A DNA stretch of 64,000 nt from Cherax quadricarinatus (Eukaryota; Arthropoda; Malacostraca; Decapoda; Parastacidae). Position 1 is the first letter of the stretch. Each line of letters begins with the position of its first letter. The notes under the pieces are model-generated. The model worked only from the letters and a program-made list of their open reading frames with translations, was not told the DNA's origin and did not search any database. This document shows, piece by piece, positions 1 to 10,954 of this stretch. The DNA lies in assembly GCF_038502225.1 (NCBI RefSeq), contig NC_091374.1, positions 9,037,201 to 9,101,200 of the forward strand, given 5' to 3'. The translations under genes were made by a program, and so were the position numbers.

Positions 1-50
1 CGAAGGCTGTGGCGAGTGACGAAAACTGTGGTGAGATGACTGGAGGATCA

Positions 51-52
<2 letters not shown>

Positions 53-98
<46 letters not shown>
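53..98. repeat. (AG)n microsatellite
   Basis: An uninterrupted AG dinucleotide run of about 23 units, immediately followed by unique sequence. Confidence 0.95.
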
Positions 99-102
<4 letters not shown>

Positions 103-320
103 AATGAGTCAAACACGTCATTGTCGTGTTTCGTCAGGATGCAACTCTGCCGTGATCGAGAATTGATTAGTCAAACACGCACGTCTGTCACCTGGGCTCC
201 TCTCCCACTACCAGATACACAGATCAACTCTTCTAATAGATAGATATTACTCCAGTATTATTTCCTCTATTTAAAAAAAAAAACCTAACTGAGAAGATCT
301 GACCTCTATTTTCTAATACC

Positions 321-423
<103 letters not shown>

Positions 424-1440
424 GAAAATGCAGTTTACAAGAGCAAGAAAAAAATGATCAAGGAAAGACCTGATTGAACACGTTAACTCTTAACCGCAGC
501 TTAAGCAACACTTACTGAACAAGCAAAAGAATGATTTACTTTAGAAAGAAGTTAAAAATTGCACTGAGTGAATTTTTTTTTTCTATTTTTATTTAAGGAC
601 ACAGTATACATTATACATGTTGTTATACATAAAACTCGACAAGAAAAAGCGCTTAACACTGAGAAAAAGCAAGCCTAACTAGACACGATACAGAGGAACC
701 TACACCTGGGCATCCCTTAACCAAAAATAGCTACAAAACAAAACCTGGTACTTTTATTCATATTTTGTATGTAAACTTTATATACAAAACATTATTTATA
801 CACTAAATAATTTCTCTTACAATTGTTTTGTATAGTAACATGTTACATAATAGATATTTGAAACTACAACCCCCAGACAGTGTTTTCGAGGAGACTAAAT
901 AGTACTCCCAACACCCCATATAACCCAAAAAACACATATGGAACATTGCATACACTAGAATAAATGATAAATTATAGGAAATTTTTTTCTAAGATGTAAG
1001 CCTCCTCCCATCACACACAAGGTACACAGTATGAACAGGTGAAAAATATACCCTTAATCCGTATGTATATACGTTCCTACCTCATTAACTTCAAAACAAG
1101 AAGGAATACTTAATAGGGCAATGTACAATGCCTCCCCTATTACACAGAAATCTAACATTGACAAAGTTGACATAATACAGGAAATACATGAGCCTGGTGC
1201 ACGCAGGCACCTCGCCAGTACTACACTAGTTAAATAGAATAAGAATCAAAACATTACTCTCTGGGGCAACAAAACAAAACCCCGCATGTTTTACAACACA
1301 AAAAATTCTTAGCTCATTATTTCCTAAATATCTTCAGTTTAGTCCCTCTGTGAAAAATATCGAAAGGACGCCTTGGCAGAACCCTCAGAAGCAAGAAAAA
1401 CTTACCAAAGAACCTCCACCTCTCACAGAAGCTCCATTAC
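424..1440. other. AT-rich non-coding stretch, nothing recognised
   Basis: About 1 kb with no reading frame of useful length, no tandem structure and no repeat family that I can match elsewhere in the window. Short poly-A and poly-T runs are present. Confidence 0.5.
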
Positions 1441-1502
1441 AATAACAGAACACCCCACCCACACACACACACAGACTCTAACACACAGACACGCACACAG
1501 GC

Positions 1503-1542
1503 CTAGTGTCTAATCGACATGTGCCTAGGACAAAACGGTAAC

Positions 1543-1546
<4 letters not shown>
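1503..1546 (+). repeat. Dispersed 43-bp motif, copy 1
   Basis: The block beginning CTAGTGTCTAATCGACATG and ending GGTAACTAAC matches 61790-61829 with one substitution that I can see. Both copies touch a CA microsatellite, on opposite sides. It is probably part of a larger dispersed repeat of unknown class. Confidence 0.75.

Positions 1547-1633
<87 letters not shown>
1544..1633. repeat. (AC)n microsatellite
   Basis: A pure AC run of about 45 units. It directly follows a roughly 43-base motif (1503-1546) that recurs at 61790-61829 beside another CA run. Confidence 0.96.
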
Positions 1634-1789
1634 AAAACCCACACCCCTACCTACCTACCTGATTGCTCAAGACTTCTCAGATTGAGAACCTCCTTGTGAG
1701 GAGGTGCCAAGTGCTTTGTTGATGTTACGGAGATAAATTCAGTCTCCACTCTCTCCAGTCATGTTACACAGATACTTGAATCTGTTAAC

Positions 1790-1948
1790 GTCATTTTTAC
1801 TGTTGGTGTTACTATTTAGTCTGTTGGTACTTTTGGTATTATTGTTGCTATTATCACTGTTATTGTTATCGCTTTTGTTACTGTTATTACTGTTGCTACT
1901 TTTACTGTTGGTACTACCACGACAACTGCTGCTTCTACCACAGTTGCT
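1790..1948. repeat. Degenerate TTR trinucleotide tract
   Basis: The sequence is built from ATT/GTT/CTG/TTG triplets such as TTACTGTTATTACTGTTGCT. It translates as Leu/Val runs on one strand and Asn/Ser runs on the other, which reflects composition and not a gene. Confidence 0.8.
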
Positions 1949-1950
1949 AC

Positions 1951-2155
<205 letters not shown>

Positions 2156-2700
2156 GGGAATATACTTATTGGTCAAGAGGTATAACATAACCAGGGAAGG
2201 TGAATTATTAATTATCATATTTTGTGTGAGGTAAGTGTTATTACTCATGACATCTTAGTCACCCCCGTGAGTCATCCAAACTGAAGGAGAGAAGAACTAC
2301 AATTTTTAAATCTACATATTTAGTTATCTGAGGCAGAGACACTCAGGCATCAGTCATGAAAATGAAAGTCTGAATAATTTCCCGTTACATTAAGCACGAA
2401 ACTAAAATACCATAGCATTATTATATTACCCGGAAGCTGGAAATCTGAAATTACAATTGGAAGGTCAAGCGACCTCTGCCACACTGATTAAACTGAATTA
2501 ACTAATATTATACACCATAGTTTTTTTTTAATTTAGAGAAACACGTTGAAAAATAATTAGAAAGCAACATACTTGAAATTAAAAATTATATACATAAATA
2601 GCAAAAAAAAATTATTGCTGTTCCTCAACCAGAGAATATATATCTATCCAATATCAGATGTTGATGTGTTCCTGTGAGGGTGATAAATTATCACTCTACA
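2156..2700. other. AT-rich sequence, nothing recognised
   Basis: No coding potential, tandem structure or repeat family was recognised here. Confidence 0.5.
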
Positions 2701-2704
2701 CAGA

Positions 2705-2782
2705 AGAGGTTAGAACCCGCGATCAGTCTCAAAACTCCAGACCGACGCGTTTGCAATCGTGTCATTACGATTTCGTGAGTCA
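2705..2782. mobile_element. SINE-2 rearranged fragment (head minus, tail plus)
   Basis: The left part (about 2710-2747) is the reverse complement of the tRNA-like head seen intact at 26930-26995. From about 2748 the sequence switches to the family's tail in plus orientation (TTTGCAATCGTGTCATTACG). The two halves meet without intervening unique sequence, so this is an inverted junction within one family and not a simple insertion. Confidence 0.65.
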
Positions 2783-3665
2783 AGTGGGTGAACTCTGGTA
2801 TTTACTGGCTAGGTTTGCCACAGATTGAACAGGAACTAATATATTTTATTCCCAGCACTCGAGTGGATTTATTTTGGGAAACTGTCATTGCCATATATTT
2901 ATCTGTTTGTTTTTCTTAGGTTTGTGATAACACGAGTACAATTTTTTTTTTTTTTTGGTGCTGTTTCTTGTGCTTAAGAAAAGAATCTCGAAGCAGATGT
3001 CTGTGAGGCGTCGTTGTTGTGAACGCTGGTTGCAACTTCTGTATTTATCAATATCAAAATGGTCAAGTTCCTCAATTGCTGCTACGTCATCTTGACTTTC
3101 TTCATCAATCTCGTTGCTGCTGTTTTACGATAATACTGTACAATACCAACGTTTCGCCCACGCACTAGCTTCTACGGACGAATACAGCAGAATTGGAGAG
3201 GTAGTTTTGAGTAGTAGTTTTGAGGTCAGTCCCTCAGCCATGAGCAGTGTTCTGCTTCGTAGTCCTGGACAGTGTTCAGATCATGAAGGTGAACACCTCA
3301 CATGGCTGAGGTGTGTAGAATAGTGTTTGTGAGTATATGACTGATCAGTTATGATCCAATCGAACCATTAGTGCGATCCAGCCCAACCTGCTTTCCCATT
3401 TCTAGATAACTGAATCATACCTGTAGTTTCACACCAGGGGCTGTGAATCGACCCCTGCAACCATAAATAGGTGAGTACAAGGGCAGTATAAGCCGGGTGT
3501 AAGTATCTCTGGTGAGCTGGAGGCTGGTGTAAGACTCTTCACACTGGTCAGCACCAATAACATACACGAATGCGCACTCAATGATATTGTTAACAGACAC
3601 CGTCGTGAAGTGTGGGGGGGGGGGTCTGTGTTGCTTCGGTTTTGTCCTCTAGGGAATCGACCAAT
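2783..3665. other. Unassigned stretch with LINE-D tail and poly-G
   Basis: Most of this is unrecognised. A CGTTTCGCCCACGC motif near 3151-3165 resembles the core of the fold-back elements elsewhere. At 3418-3480 lies a LINE-D 3'-tail fragment (GGGGCTGTGAATCGACCCCT, ending AGGTGAGTAC). A run of about 11 G lies near 3613-3625. Short frames at 3114-3323 and 3415-3600 have no recognisable protein features. Confidence 0.5.
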
Positions 3666-3669
3666 TCAG

Positions 3670-3852
3670 TATGTGGTGGAAAAACTAAATGGTTATAACT
3701 GTGGCCATAATTTTTAAAGGGGGGGACCGGTAAGCCCGCGGAGGCCCCGGTCAGATGGCCTTTTTAAAAGTGCCAACGGTGGGACACTGACTAAAACCCG
3801 CGTCAGAAAGCACTTGTCCTGTTTCCTGACGAACTTACCTACTAACCTGCAC
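3670..3852 (-). mobile_element. Repeat-R, left (minus) copy
   Basis: The sequence matches the reverse complement of the well-preserved copy at 36690-36840 (landmarks: CATAATTTTTAAAGGGG, CGGTCAGATG, AACCCGCGTCAG, TTGTCCTGTTTCCTGACG). It forms an inverted pair with the copy at 4118-4195. The class is unknown: I see no coding sequence and no tRNA-like promoter. Confidence 0.6.
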
Positions 3853-4117
3853 GTGAGTGGTCGTGAAATGTGATCTAATTTGTGTTGTAATGTGTTGACG
3901 AATGTTAGAGTACTTGACTGTACTAGCCTAGCGTAGGTAAAGAGCCCTCTGACTAGGCTGTTAATATCGGCACAACTAAGCAGAGCCTAGCCTGTTGCCT
4001 CCTCACTCATAAACGGCTTTTTTGTGACTTACTTGGATACCCGGCGTGGGTAGGTGTGTGTGCGCCTTCGTGGGTTCCTGGTAAAATACCCACTATTGTC
4101 ATTTTGGGTAAACTGAA

Positions 4118-4195
4118 AGGTAGATAGGTAAAGTTCATCAGGAAACAGAACAAGTGTTTCCTGACGCGGGTCTTAGTCAGATGATGACCCGCTTT
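4118..4195 (+). mobile_element. Repeat-R, right (plus) fragment
   Basis: The fragment contains CAGGAAACAGAACAAGTG, CCTGACGCGGGTCTTAGTCA and GATGATGACCC, the same landmarks as the copy at 36690. It is inverted relative to 3782-3852, giving arms of about 60-70 bp around a spacer of about 270 bp. Confidence 0.6.
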
Positions 4196-4504
4196 TGGTT
4201 AACTAGCATAGATTAAATACTTTTAAGAAGTAGTGTGTTTTTAGCCTATATATATCCCCGACTCTGATGTTACCTCAACCCTCCCCTCCTTTTCCTTAAC
4301 AGATACAGGAAATCAGTTCACTTTCCTGATTTCCCACATGAGGGACTGACTATCTCCAAGATTCTTATACAAGGCTGATGGAATAATGACATCGGTACCT
4401 CTCCATTACTGCTGCTGTCTCCAAATTTAATCACCTCTATTAGAAGACACATCGAATCTTCAAGAGTAAATAAATGAAGTCTGCAAATGGGGCTCAGACA
4501 ACAC
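4196..4504. other. Unassigned sequence
   Basis: No gene, tandem repeat or matching element was recognised in this stretch. Confidence 0.5.
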
Positions 4505-5545
4505 TGATGTTCAGTGAGGACTATTCAGCTGCTCTGCTATGGAAGAATGGAGGAAATAGACTGAAACAGTACAGGATAAACTTTAATCATTCAGTAGAGA
4601 GGAACTTCCATGTGTGAGACTTGTGAGGACTGTCAGATCCCACATTTAAGAATCATAACAATGTTGATGTTGCTATGGCAAGGAAAATGGTAGGATGGAT
4701 AACTAGAACTTTCAGCACAAAGGTTGCCGAGCCAGTGATGATATTCAGGTCACTTGTTCTCTCCACGCTGGAATACTACAGTATACTAACGGTCGTCTTA
4801 AATGTAAGCGAGATTAGTGAGGAGAATAACGTACAGAGAACTTTCACCGCCGAAAACATTCAAACATCTAAACTCGTGGGAACGTTTGGAGTCCATTCAT
4901 CTATAATCCCTAGAACATAGGGAAAGAACGTACATCATTATCTACACCTGAAAAATGCTGAAGGGATCTGGTTTTAAACCAGCAAACTGAATCACTCCTT
5001 ATGAATACAAGAAGCATGGCAGCTGGTGCAGAGTACCTCGTATAAACAGCAACAATACAACGTTATTGTCAAGTGGGTTTTCGATAACGTGGATGGGGTA
5101 AGAATACTCACGTAGGCTGGTAGTACGTATAATATATAACGGGAAGTATGGGAAGGGCCAACAGCCGACCTGCCTCTCTCTGCTCCCTATCTTCGACTGA
5201 TCCACAAGTGCCTATGGGTGAGGAGTGTTTGAAATCCTGCTATGGTCAGCAGTAATATGAATAATCAGTCAGTGATTCACGCAGACGGTTGGTAGTGAGT
5301 CATCTACTGGTACACTGGTTACTGGTAACTGGTTACTAGGAACTGGTACTACTACTGAGATTATCACTGAGAGAGAACCAGCTGAGTGGCAGATGTGCCT
5401 AACTTTCAACGCACTTCCAGCATAAGGTGAATTGCCAACAAACCTCTGACGGTCAAAAGAGGACTGGAAGAAGCTACTCAAATCGGTTCCTGACCAGCCG
5501 GGCTGTAGTTAACAAGTTCGAGTGCGGCCAGCGGTAACAGCCTAG
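4505..5545 (+). mobile_element. LINE-A, old degenerate copy split by an LTR-like insertion
   Basis: The frame around 4675-4900 (ARKMVGWITRTFSTKV, then LVLSTLEYYSILT) is a decayed version of the conserved LINE-A C-terminal domain (KMIGWIMRTFKTRDAK, LVLSRLEYCCTLT at 46900-47010). Homology to the intact LINE-A copies continues to about 5060, stops at a 294-bp insertion (5067-5360), resumes at 5365 and ends in the family 3' tail (CAGCCGGGCTG, GCGGCCAGCGGTAACAGCCT). Frameshifts and stops throughout make it non-functional. Its divergence is clearly larger than that of the copies at 19.4, 46.7 and 49 kb, so it is the oldest LINE-A in the window. Confidence 0.75.
5067..5360 (+). mobile_element. R2 element (solo-LTR-like), copy 1
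   Basis: This 294-bp block is absent from the other LINE-A copies at the equivalent point and is bounded by the 4-bp duplication TTAT (5063-5066 and 5361-5364). It starts TGTCAAGTGG and ends ACTACTGAGA. A near-complete second copy lies reversed at 44219-44507 with its own 4-bp duplication, and a third, interrupted copy follows a Gypsy integrase fragment at about 12465-13468. Variable 4-bp duplications and a TATA-like TATAATATATAA near 5130 suggest a solo LTR, although the end GA is not the usual CA. Confidence 0.65.
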
Positions 5546-5577
5546 TTTATGAAGTATAGATCCATCTTACTCAGTTC

Positions 5578-5672
5578 GTTGCTGCTGCTCCTGCTGCTCC
5601 TGCTGCTCCTGTTGCTCCTGTTGCTCCTGCTGCTCCTGCTGCTCCTGCTGCTCCTGCTGCTCCTGCTGCTCC
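5578..5672. repeat. (CTCCTGCTG)n microsatellite
   Basis: About ten 9-bp units of CTG/CTC composition with occasional CTG to TTG changes. Confidence 0.9.
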
Positions 5673-5885
5673 TTGCAAACCGGCTGCACTCAATGAATTC
5701 TTAAGCTGCTAGATTCTCTTCTCAGTTGCAGTTCATCCTTAACACTTACGAAGTTTGTCTAACGTGACTAATCCCCCGCCTCGGCACGAAAGAAATTATT
5801 CTTATATATGGGATCTAAAAATGTGCTGAGAATCTTGTCGTAGTCAGTGGTGTAACTCGGATAGCTGACAGTGTATTACCCAACT

Positions 5886-6465
5886 GGAAAACCTGGGATT
5901 ACCCAAGGTGGGGAACCTGGGATTACCCAAGGTGGGGAACCTGGGATTACCCAAGGTGGGGAACCTGGGATTACCCAAGGTGGGGAACCTGGGATTACCC
6001 AAGGTGGGGAACCTGGGATTACCCAAGGTGGGGAACCTGGGATTACCCAAGGTGGGGAACCTGGGATTACCCAAGGTGGGGAACCTGGGATTACCCAAGG
6101 TGGGGAACCTGGGATTACCCAAGGTGGGGAACCTGGGATTACCCAAGGTGGGGAACCTGGGATTACCCAAGGTGGGGAACCTGGGATTACCCAAGGTGGG
6201 GAACCTGGGATTACCCAAGGTGGGGAACCTGGGATTACCCAAGGTGGGGAACCTGGGATTACCCAAGGTGGGGAACCTGAGATTACCCAAGGTGGGGAAC
6301 CTGGGATTACCCAAGGTGGGGAACCTGGGATTACCCAAGGTGGGGAACCTGGGATTACCCAAGGTGGGGAACCTGGGATTACCCAAGGTGGGGAACCTGG
6401 GATTACCCAAGGTGGGGAACCTGGGATTACCCAAGGTGGGGAACCTGGGATTACCCAAGCTGGGG
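5886..6465. repeat. 24-bp minisatellite, left part of split array
   Basis: About 24 nearly identical units of GGGGAACCTGGGATTACCCA plus AGGT. The last unit has AAGCT in place of AAGGT, the variant that dominates the array at 7347-10531. Because 24 is a multiple of three and the unit has no stop in several frames, it opens frames of about 200 codons on both strands that are not genes. Confidence 0.97.
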
Positions 6466-6645
6466 TGTGATGTAGTCCAGCTGGGCTTGTGAGGTCTCTG
6501 GGGAGACCTAATTTAACCAATTATATGGTCACACCTTGCCTTGGCAAACGTCTGTAGCCACGCCCACGTCTGAGGTCTTTTGTTCTTGACGCCTCAGACC
6601 TAGGCGTCAGGTCGTACACGTGGTTGTGGAGGGTGCTTGGACCAC

Positions 6646-6653
6646 CATAAAAG
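6646..6653 (+). promoter_or_regulatory. TATA-like box of the solo LTR
   Basis: CATAAAAG lies about 180 bp into the LTR and about 420 bp upstream of its AATAAA, the expected order for U3 promoter and R-region poly(A) signal. Confidence 0.5.
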
Positions 6654-7065
6654 ACCAAGGAAGAGCATGATCAGGAGATTGGAGCGGAGCTGCTGCTGGG
6701 GCGCAGAGCTCCTGAGCAGAAGATTCGGGCAGAGCTCTGGCCTGGGTGCAGAGCTCTGAGCAGAGAGATTTCGAGAGGAGCTGCTGCTGGGGTGCAGGGC
6801 TCGGGAGAAGGCTGCTGAAGTCTCTGGAGGAGACTGTTGGAGGCATTGGGCAGAGTACTGGCTTGGCGCAGTACTCGTACTGTGTAGGTCTTGGGACCTG
6901 TGGCTTAGTTCCTGTAGTGAACTGTCCTCTGTGCTATATTGTAAGTTACATTCATTTTGGTCAAGTTGATTGTGTTCCCTATCTCACTGCTTATGTGTAC
7001 CATCCCATTTATCTAAACCACAATAATGCTCTGTTCCCAAATATATTATTGTACAAAGACGTAAT

Positions 7066-7071
7066 AATAAA
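7066..7071 (+). promoter_or_regulatory. AATAAA poly(A) signal of the solo LTR
   Basis: AATAAA is followed by the GT-rich stretch ACTGTGTTTGAGT, as expected for a cleavage and polyadenylation site within an LTR. Confidence 0.5.
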
Positions 7072-7346
7072 CTGTGTTTGAGTAGAATAGTAATATTCAC
7101 TGTCCCTGTCTTTTTTTCTTATATTTTATTATGTTTATATATGAGTGAAGAATGGACGAGGCATATGTTAGTGAGTAGTGTAGAGTTAATGAGTGTCGTG
7201 GTGGTCACCACTGACCTGTCATTACCTACCTACCTCCGCTAATCATCTCGCTCCTACCACCTCGCCTGCCTCTCCCCTCCCTACATAATCCCTTACTCCC
7301 ATATTCCCCTTATATCCTATTCAATCATGCCCCCCCCTACATGACA

Positions 7347-10300
7347 GGGGAACCTGGGATTACCCAAGCTGGGGAACCTGGGATTACCCAAGCTGGGGAA
7401 CCTGGGATTACCCAAGCTGGGGAAACCTGGGATTACCCAAGCTGGGGAAACCTGGGATTACCCAAGCTGGGGAAACCTGGGATTACCCAAGCTGGGGAAA
7501 CCTGGGATTACCCAAGCTGGGGAAACCTGGGATTACCCAAGCTGGGGAAACCTGGGATTACCCAAGCTGGGGAAACCTGGGATTACCCAAGCTGGGGAAA
7601 CCTGGGATTACCCAAGCTGGGGAAACCTGGGATTACCCAAGCTGGGGAAACCTGGGATTACCCAAGCTGGGGAAACCTGGGATTACCCAAGCTGGGGAAA
7701 CCTGGGATTACCCAAGCTGGGGAAACCTGGGATTACCCAAGCTGGGGAAACCTGGGATTACCCAAGCTGGGGAAACCTGGGATTACCCAAGCTGGGGAAA
7801 CCTGGGATTACCCAAGCTGGGGAAACCTGGGATTACCCAAGCTGGGGAAACCTGGGATTACCCAAGCTGGGGAAACCTGGGATTACCCAAGCTGGGGAAA
7901 CCTGGGATTACCCAAGCTGGGGAAACCTGGGATTACCCAAGCTGGGGAAACCTGGGATCACCCAAGCTGGGGAAACCTGGGATTACCCAAGCTGGGGAAA
8001 CCTGGGATTACCCAAGCTGGGGAAACCTGGGATTACCCAAGCTGGGGAAACCTGGGATTACCCAAGCTGGGGAAACCTGGGATTACCCAAGCTGGGGAAA
8101 CCTGGGATTACCCAAGCTGGGGAAACCTGGGGTCACCCAAGCTGGGGAAACCTGGGATTACCCAAGCTGGGGAAACCTGGGATTACCCAAGCTGGGGAAA
8201 CCTGGGATTACCCAAGCTGGGGAACCTGGGATCACCCAAGCTGGGGAAACCTGGGGTCACCCAAGCTGGGGAAACCTGGGGTCACCCAAGCTGGGGAAAC
8301 CTGGGATTACCCAAGCTGGGGAAACCTGGGGTCACCCAAGCTGGGGAAACCTGGGATTACCCAAGCTGGGGAAACCTGGGGTCACCCAAGCTGGGGAAAC
8401 CTGGGAACCCAAGCTGGGGAAACCTGGGATTACCCAAGCTCACCCAAGCTGGGGAAACCTGGGATTACCCAAGCTGGGGAACCTGGGATCACCCAAGCTG
8501 GGGAAACCTGGGGTCACCCAAGCTGGGGAAACCTGGGGTCACCCAAGCTGGGGAACCTGGGATCACCCAAGCTGGGGAAACCTGGGGTCACCCAAGCTGG
8601 GGAAAACCTGGGACCTGGGGTCACCCAAGCTGGGGAAACCTGGGATTACCCAAGCTGGGGAACCTGGGATCACCCAAGCTGGGGAAACCTGGGGTCACCC
8701 AAGCTGGGGAAACCTGGGGTCACCCAAGCTGGGGAACCTGGGATCACCCAAGCTGGGGAAACCTGGGATTACCCAAGCTGGGGAACCTGGGATCACCCAA
8801 GCTGGGGAAACCTGGGAACCCAAGCTGGGGAACCTGGGATCACCCAAGCTGGGGAAACCTGGGGTCACCCAAGCTGGGGAACCTGGGATCACCCAAGCTG
8901 GGGAAACCTGGGATTACCCAAGCTGGGGAACCTGGGATCACCCAAGCTGGGGAAACCTGGGGTCACCCAAGCTGGGGAAACCTGGGGTCACCCAAGCTGG
9001 GGAACCTGGGATCACCCAAGCTGGGGAAACCTGGGATTACCCAAGCTGGGGAACCTGGGATCACCCAAGCTGGGGAAACCTGGGGTCACCCAAGCTGGGG
9101 AAACCTGGGGTCACCCAAGCTGGGGAACCTGGGATCACCCAAGCTGGGGAAACCTGGGATTACCCAAGCTGGGGAACCTGGGATCACCCAAGCTGGGGAA
9201 ACCTGGGATTACCCAAGCTGGGGAACCTGGGATCACCCAAGCTGGGGAAACCTGGGGTCACCCAAGCTGGGGAAACCTGGGGTCACCCAAGCTGGGGAAC
9301 CTGGGATCACCCAAGCTGGGGAAACCTGGGATTACCCAAGCTGGGGAACCTGGGATCACCCAAGCTGGGGAAACCTGGGGTCACCCAAGCTGGGGAAACC
9401 TGGGGTCACCCAAGCTGGGGAACCTGGGATCACCCAAGCTGGGGAAACCTGGGAACCCAAGCTGGGGAACCTGGGATCACCCAAGCTGGGGAAACCTGGG
9501 GTCACCCAAGCTGGGGAAACCTGGGGTCACCCAAGCTGGGGAACCTGGGAACCTGGGAAACCTGGGATTACCCAAGCTGGGGAACCTGGGTTCACCCAAG
9601 CTGGGGAAACCTGGCATTACCCAAGCTGGGGAAACCTGGCATTACCCAAGCTGGGGAAACCTGGGATCACCCAAGCTGGGGAAACCTGGGATCACCCAAG
9701 CTGGGGAAACCTGGGATCACCCAAGCTGGGGAAACCTGGGATCACCCAAGCTGGGGAAACCTGGGGTCACCCAAGCTGGGGAACCTGGGAACAAGCTGGG
9801 ACCTTACCCAAGCTGGGGAAACCTGGGATTACCCAAGCTGGGGAACCTGGGATCAAACCTGGGATGACCCAAGCTGGGGAAACCTGGGATCACCCAAGCT
9901 GGGGAAACCTGGGATTACCCAAGCTGGGGAACCTGGGATCACCCAAGCTGGGGAAACCTGGGAAATCACCCAAGCTGGGGAAACCTGGGATCACCCAAGC
10001 TGGGGAAACCCAAGCTGGGGAAACCTGGGGTCACCCAAGCTGGGGTCACCCAAAACCTGGGATCACCCAAGCTGGGGAAACCTGGGGATCACCCAAGCTG
10101 GGGAAACCTGGGGATCACCCAAGCTGGGGATTACCCAAGCTGGGGAAACCTGGGATCACCCAAGCTGGGGAAACCTGGGATCACCCAAGCTGGGGAAACC
10201 TGGGATCACCCAAGCTGGGGAAACCTGGGATCACCCAAGCTGGGGAAACCTGGGGTCACCCAAGCTGGGGAAACCTGGGGTCACCCAAGCTGGGGAACCT

Positions 10301-10531
10301 GGGATCACCCAAGCTGGGGAAACCTGGGGTCACCCAAGCTGGGGAAACCTGGGATCACCCAAGCTGGGGAACCTGGGGTCACCCAAGCTGGGGAACCTGG
10401 GGTCACCCAAGCTGGGGAACCTGGGGTCACCCAAGCTGGGGAACCTGGGGTCACCCAAGCTGGGGAACCTGGGGTCACCCAAGCTGGGGAACCTGGGGTC
10501 ACCCAAGCTGGGGAACCTGGGGTCACCCAAG
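7347..10531. repeat. 24/25-bp minisatellite, right part of split array
   Basis: About 125-130 units. The first three are 24 bp with GGGGAACC. From about 7419 the unit becomes 25 bp with GGGGAAACC and stays homogeneous to about 8220. After that, GGATTACCC, GGATCACCC and GGGTCACCC variants mix, 24- and 25-bp units alternate, and 9780-10140 contains partial and scrambled units. The last roughly seven units are again 24 bp (GGGGAACCTGGGGTCACCCA plus AGCT). A frame of over 1000 codons runs through it because no unit contains a stop. I regard this as non-coding. Confidence 0.97.
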
Positions 10532-10624
10532 TCTGTGTGTTGATGAAATATTTCCAATATTGTACCAGATGTGATTTGGCATTAAATAGGTGCTATTCCA
10601 GGTTGTAGGTACATTCTGAATGAA

Positions 10625-10924
10625 GAATTAGACACATGTACAACATTTGGCTATCTTTGTTGTAGACGTTTCGCCATCCAGTGGCTTTATCAATACAAAT
10701 TCAAGAACATAATGGGAAGACTGAAGAACTCTATACAAAAGATGAGGTAATCAGTCCCTCAACCCTGGAGTTGGAGAGCACTATAGTCTTCAAGACTACG
10801 GTACTCTTCTTTTGTATATAGTAGTACAGTCTCCACACTGTGTCCTTGAGTTTGTATTGATAAAGCCACTGGATGGCGAAACGTCTACAAATAAAGATAC
10901 CCAGATGTTGCACATGTCTAATTC
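10625..10924. mobile_element. Fold-back element 1 (120-bp inverted arms)
   Basis: The left arm 10625-10744 and right arm about 10799-10924 are inverted copies with moderate divergence, separated by about 55 bp. The right arm reads GATAAAGCCACTGGATGGC, then GAAACGTC and AAATAAAG. The arms share the core GAAACG with the other palindromes in this window. No coding capacity is present, so any movement would depend on enzymes from elsewhere. Confidence 0.75.
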
Positions 10925-10954
10925 ATCTTGTCGGTATTGTATACCATAGATCGG

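Larger units (their letters stand above)
6466..7346 (+). mobile_element. Solo LTR retrotransposon end (881 bp)
   Basis: The element begins TGTGATGTAG and ends CTACATGACA, which are inverted repeats matching at 9 of 10 positions and give the canonical TG...CA ends. It is flanked by GGGG on both sides (6462-6465, 7347-7350). Removing it and one GGGG restores a perfect minisatellite junction, AGCTGGGGAACCTGG. Inside are a TATA-like box CATAAAAG at 6646-6653 and a poly(A) signal AATAAA at 7066-7071, consistent with a U3-R-U5 layout. No reverse transcriptase, gag or integrase lies in or beside it. A 4-bp duplication is compatible with Ty3/Gypsy, but the superfamily cannot be fixed from an LTR alone. 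Plus orientation is inferred from the order of the TATA box and poly(A) signal. Confidence 0.85.

Noticed and set aside
3114..3323. 69-codon frame
   Set aside because: No recognisable domain and no supporting gene context. Its DNA includes a fold-back-like CGTTTCGCCCACGC motif.
7341..10574. 1077-codon plus-strand reading frame
   Set aside because: It is produced by 24/25-bp units that contain no stop. Equivalent frames exist on the minus strand, unit lengths shift the frame, and there is no non-repeat coding flank.
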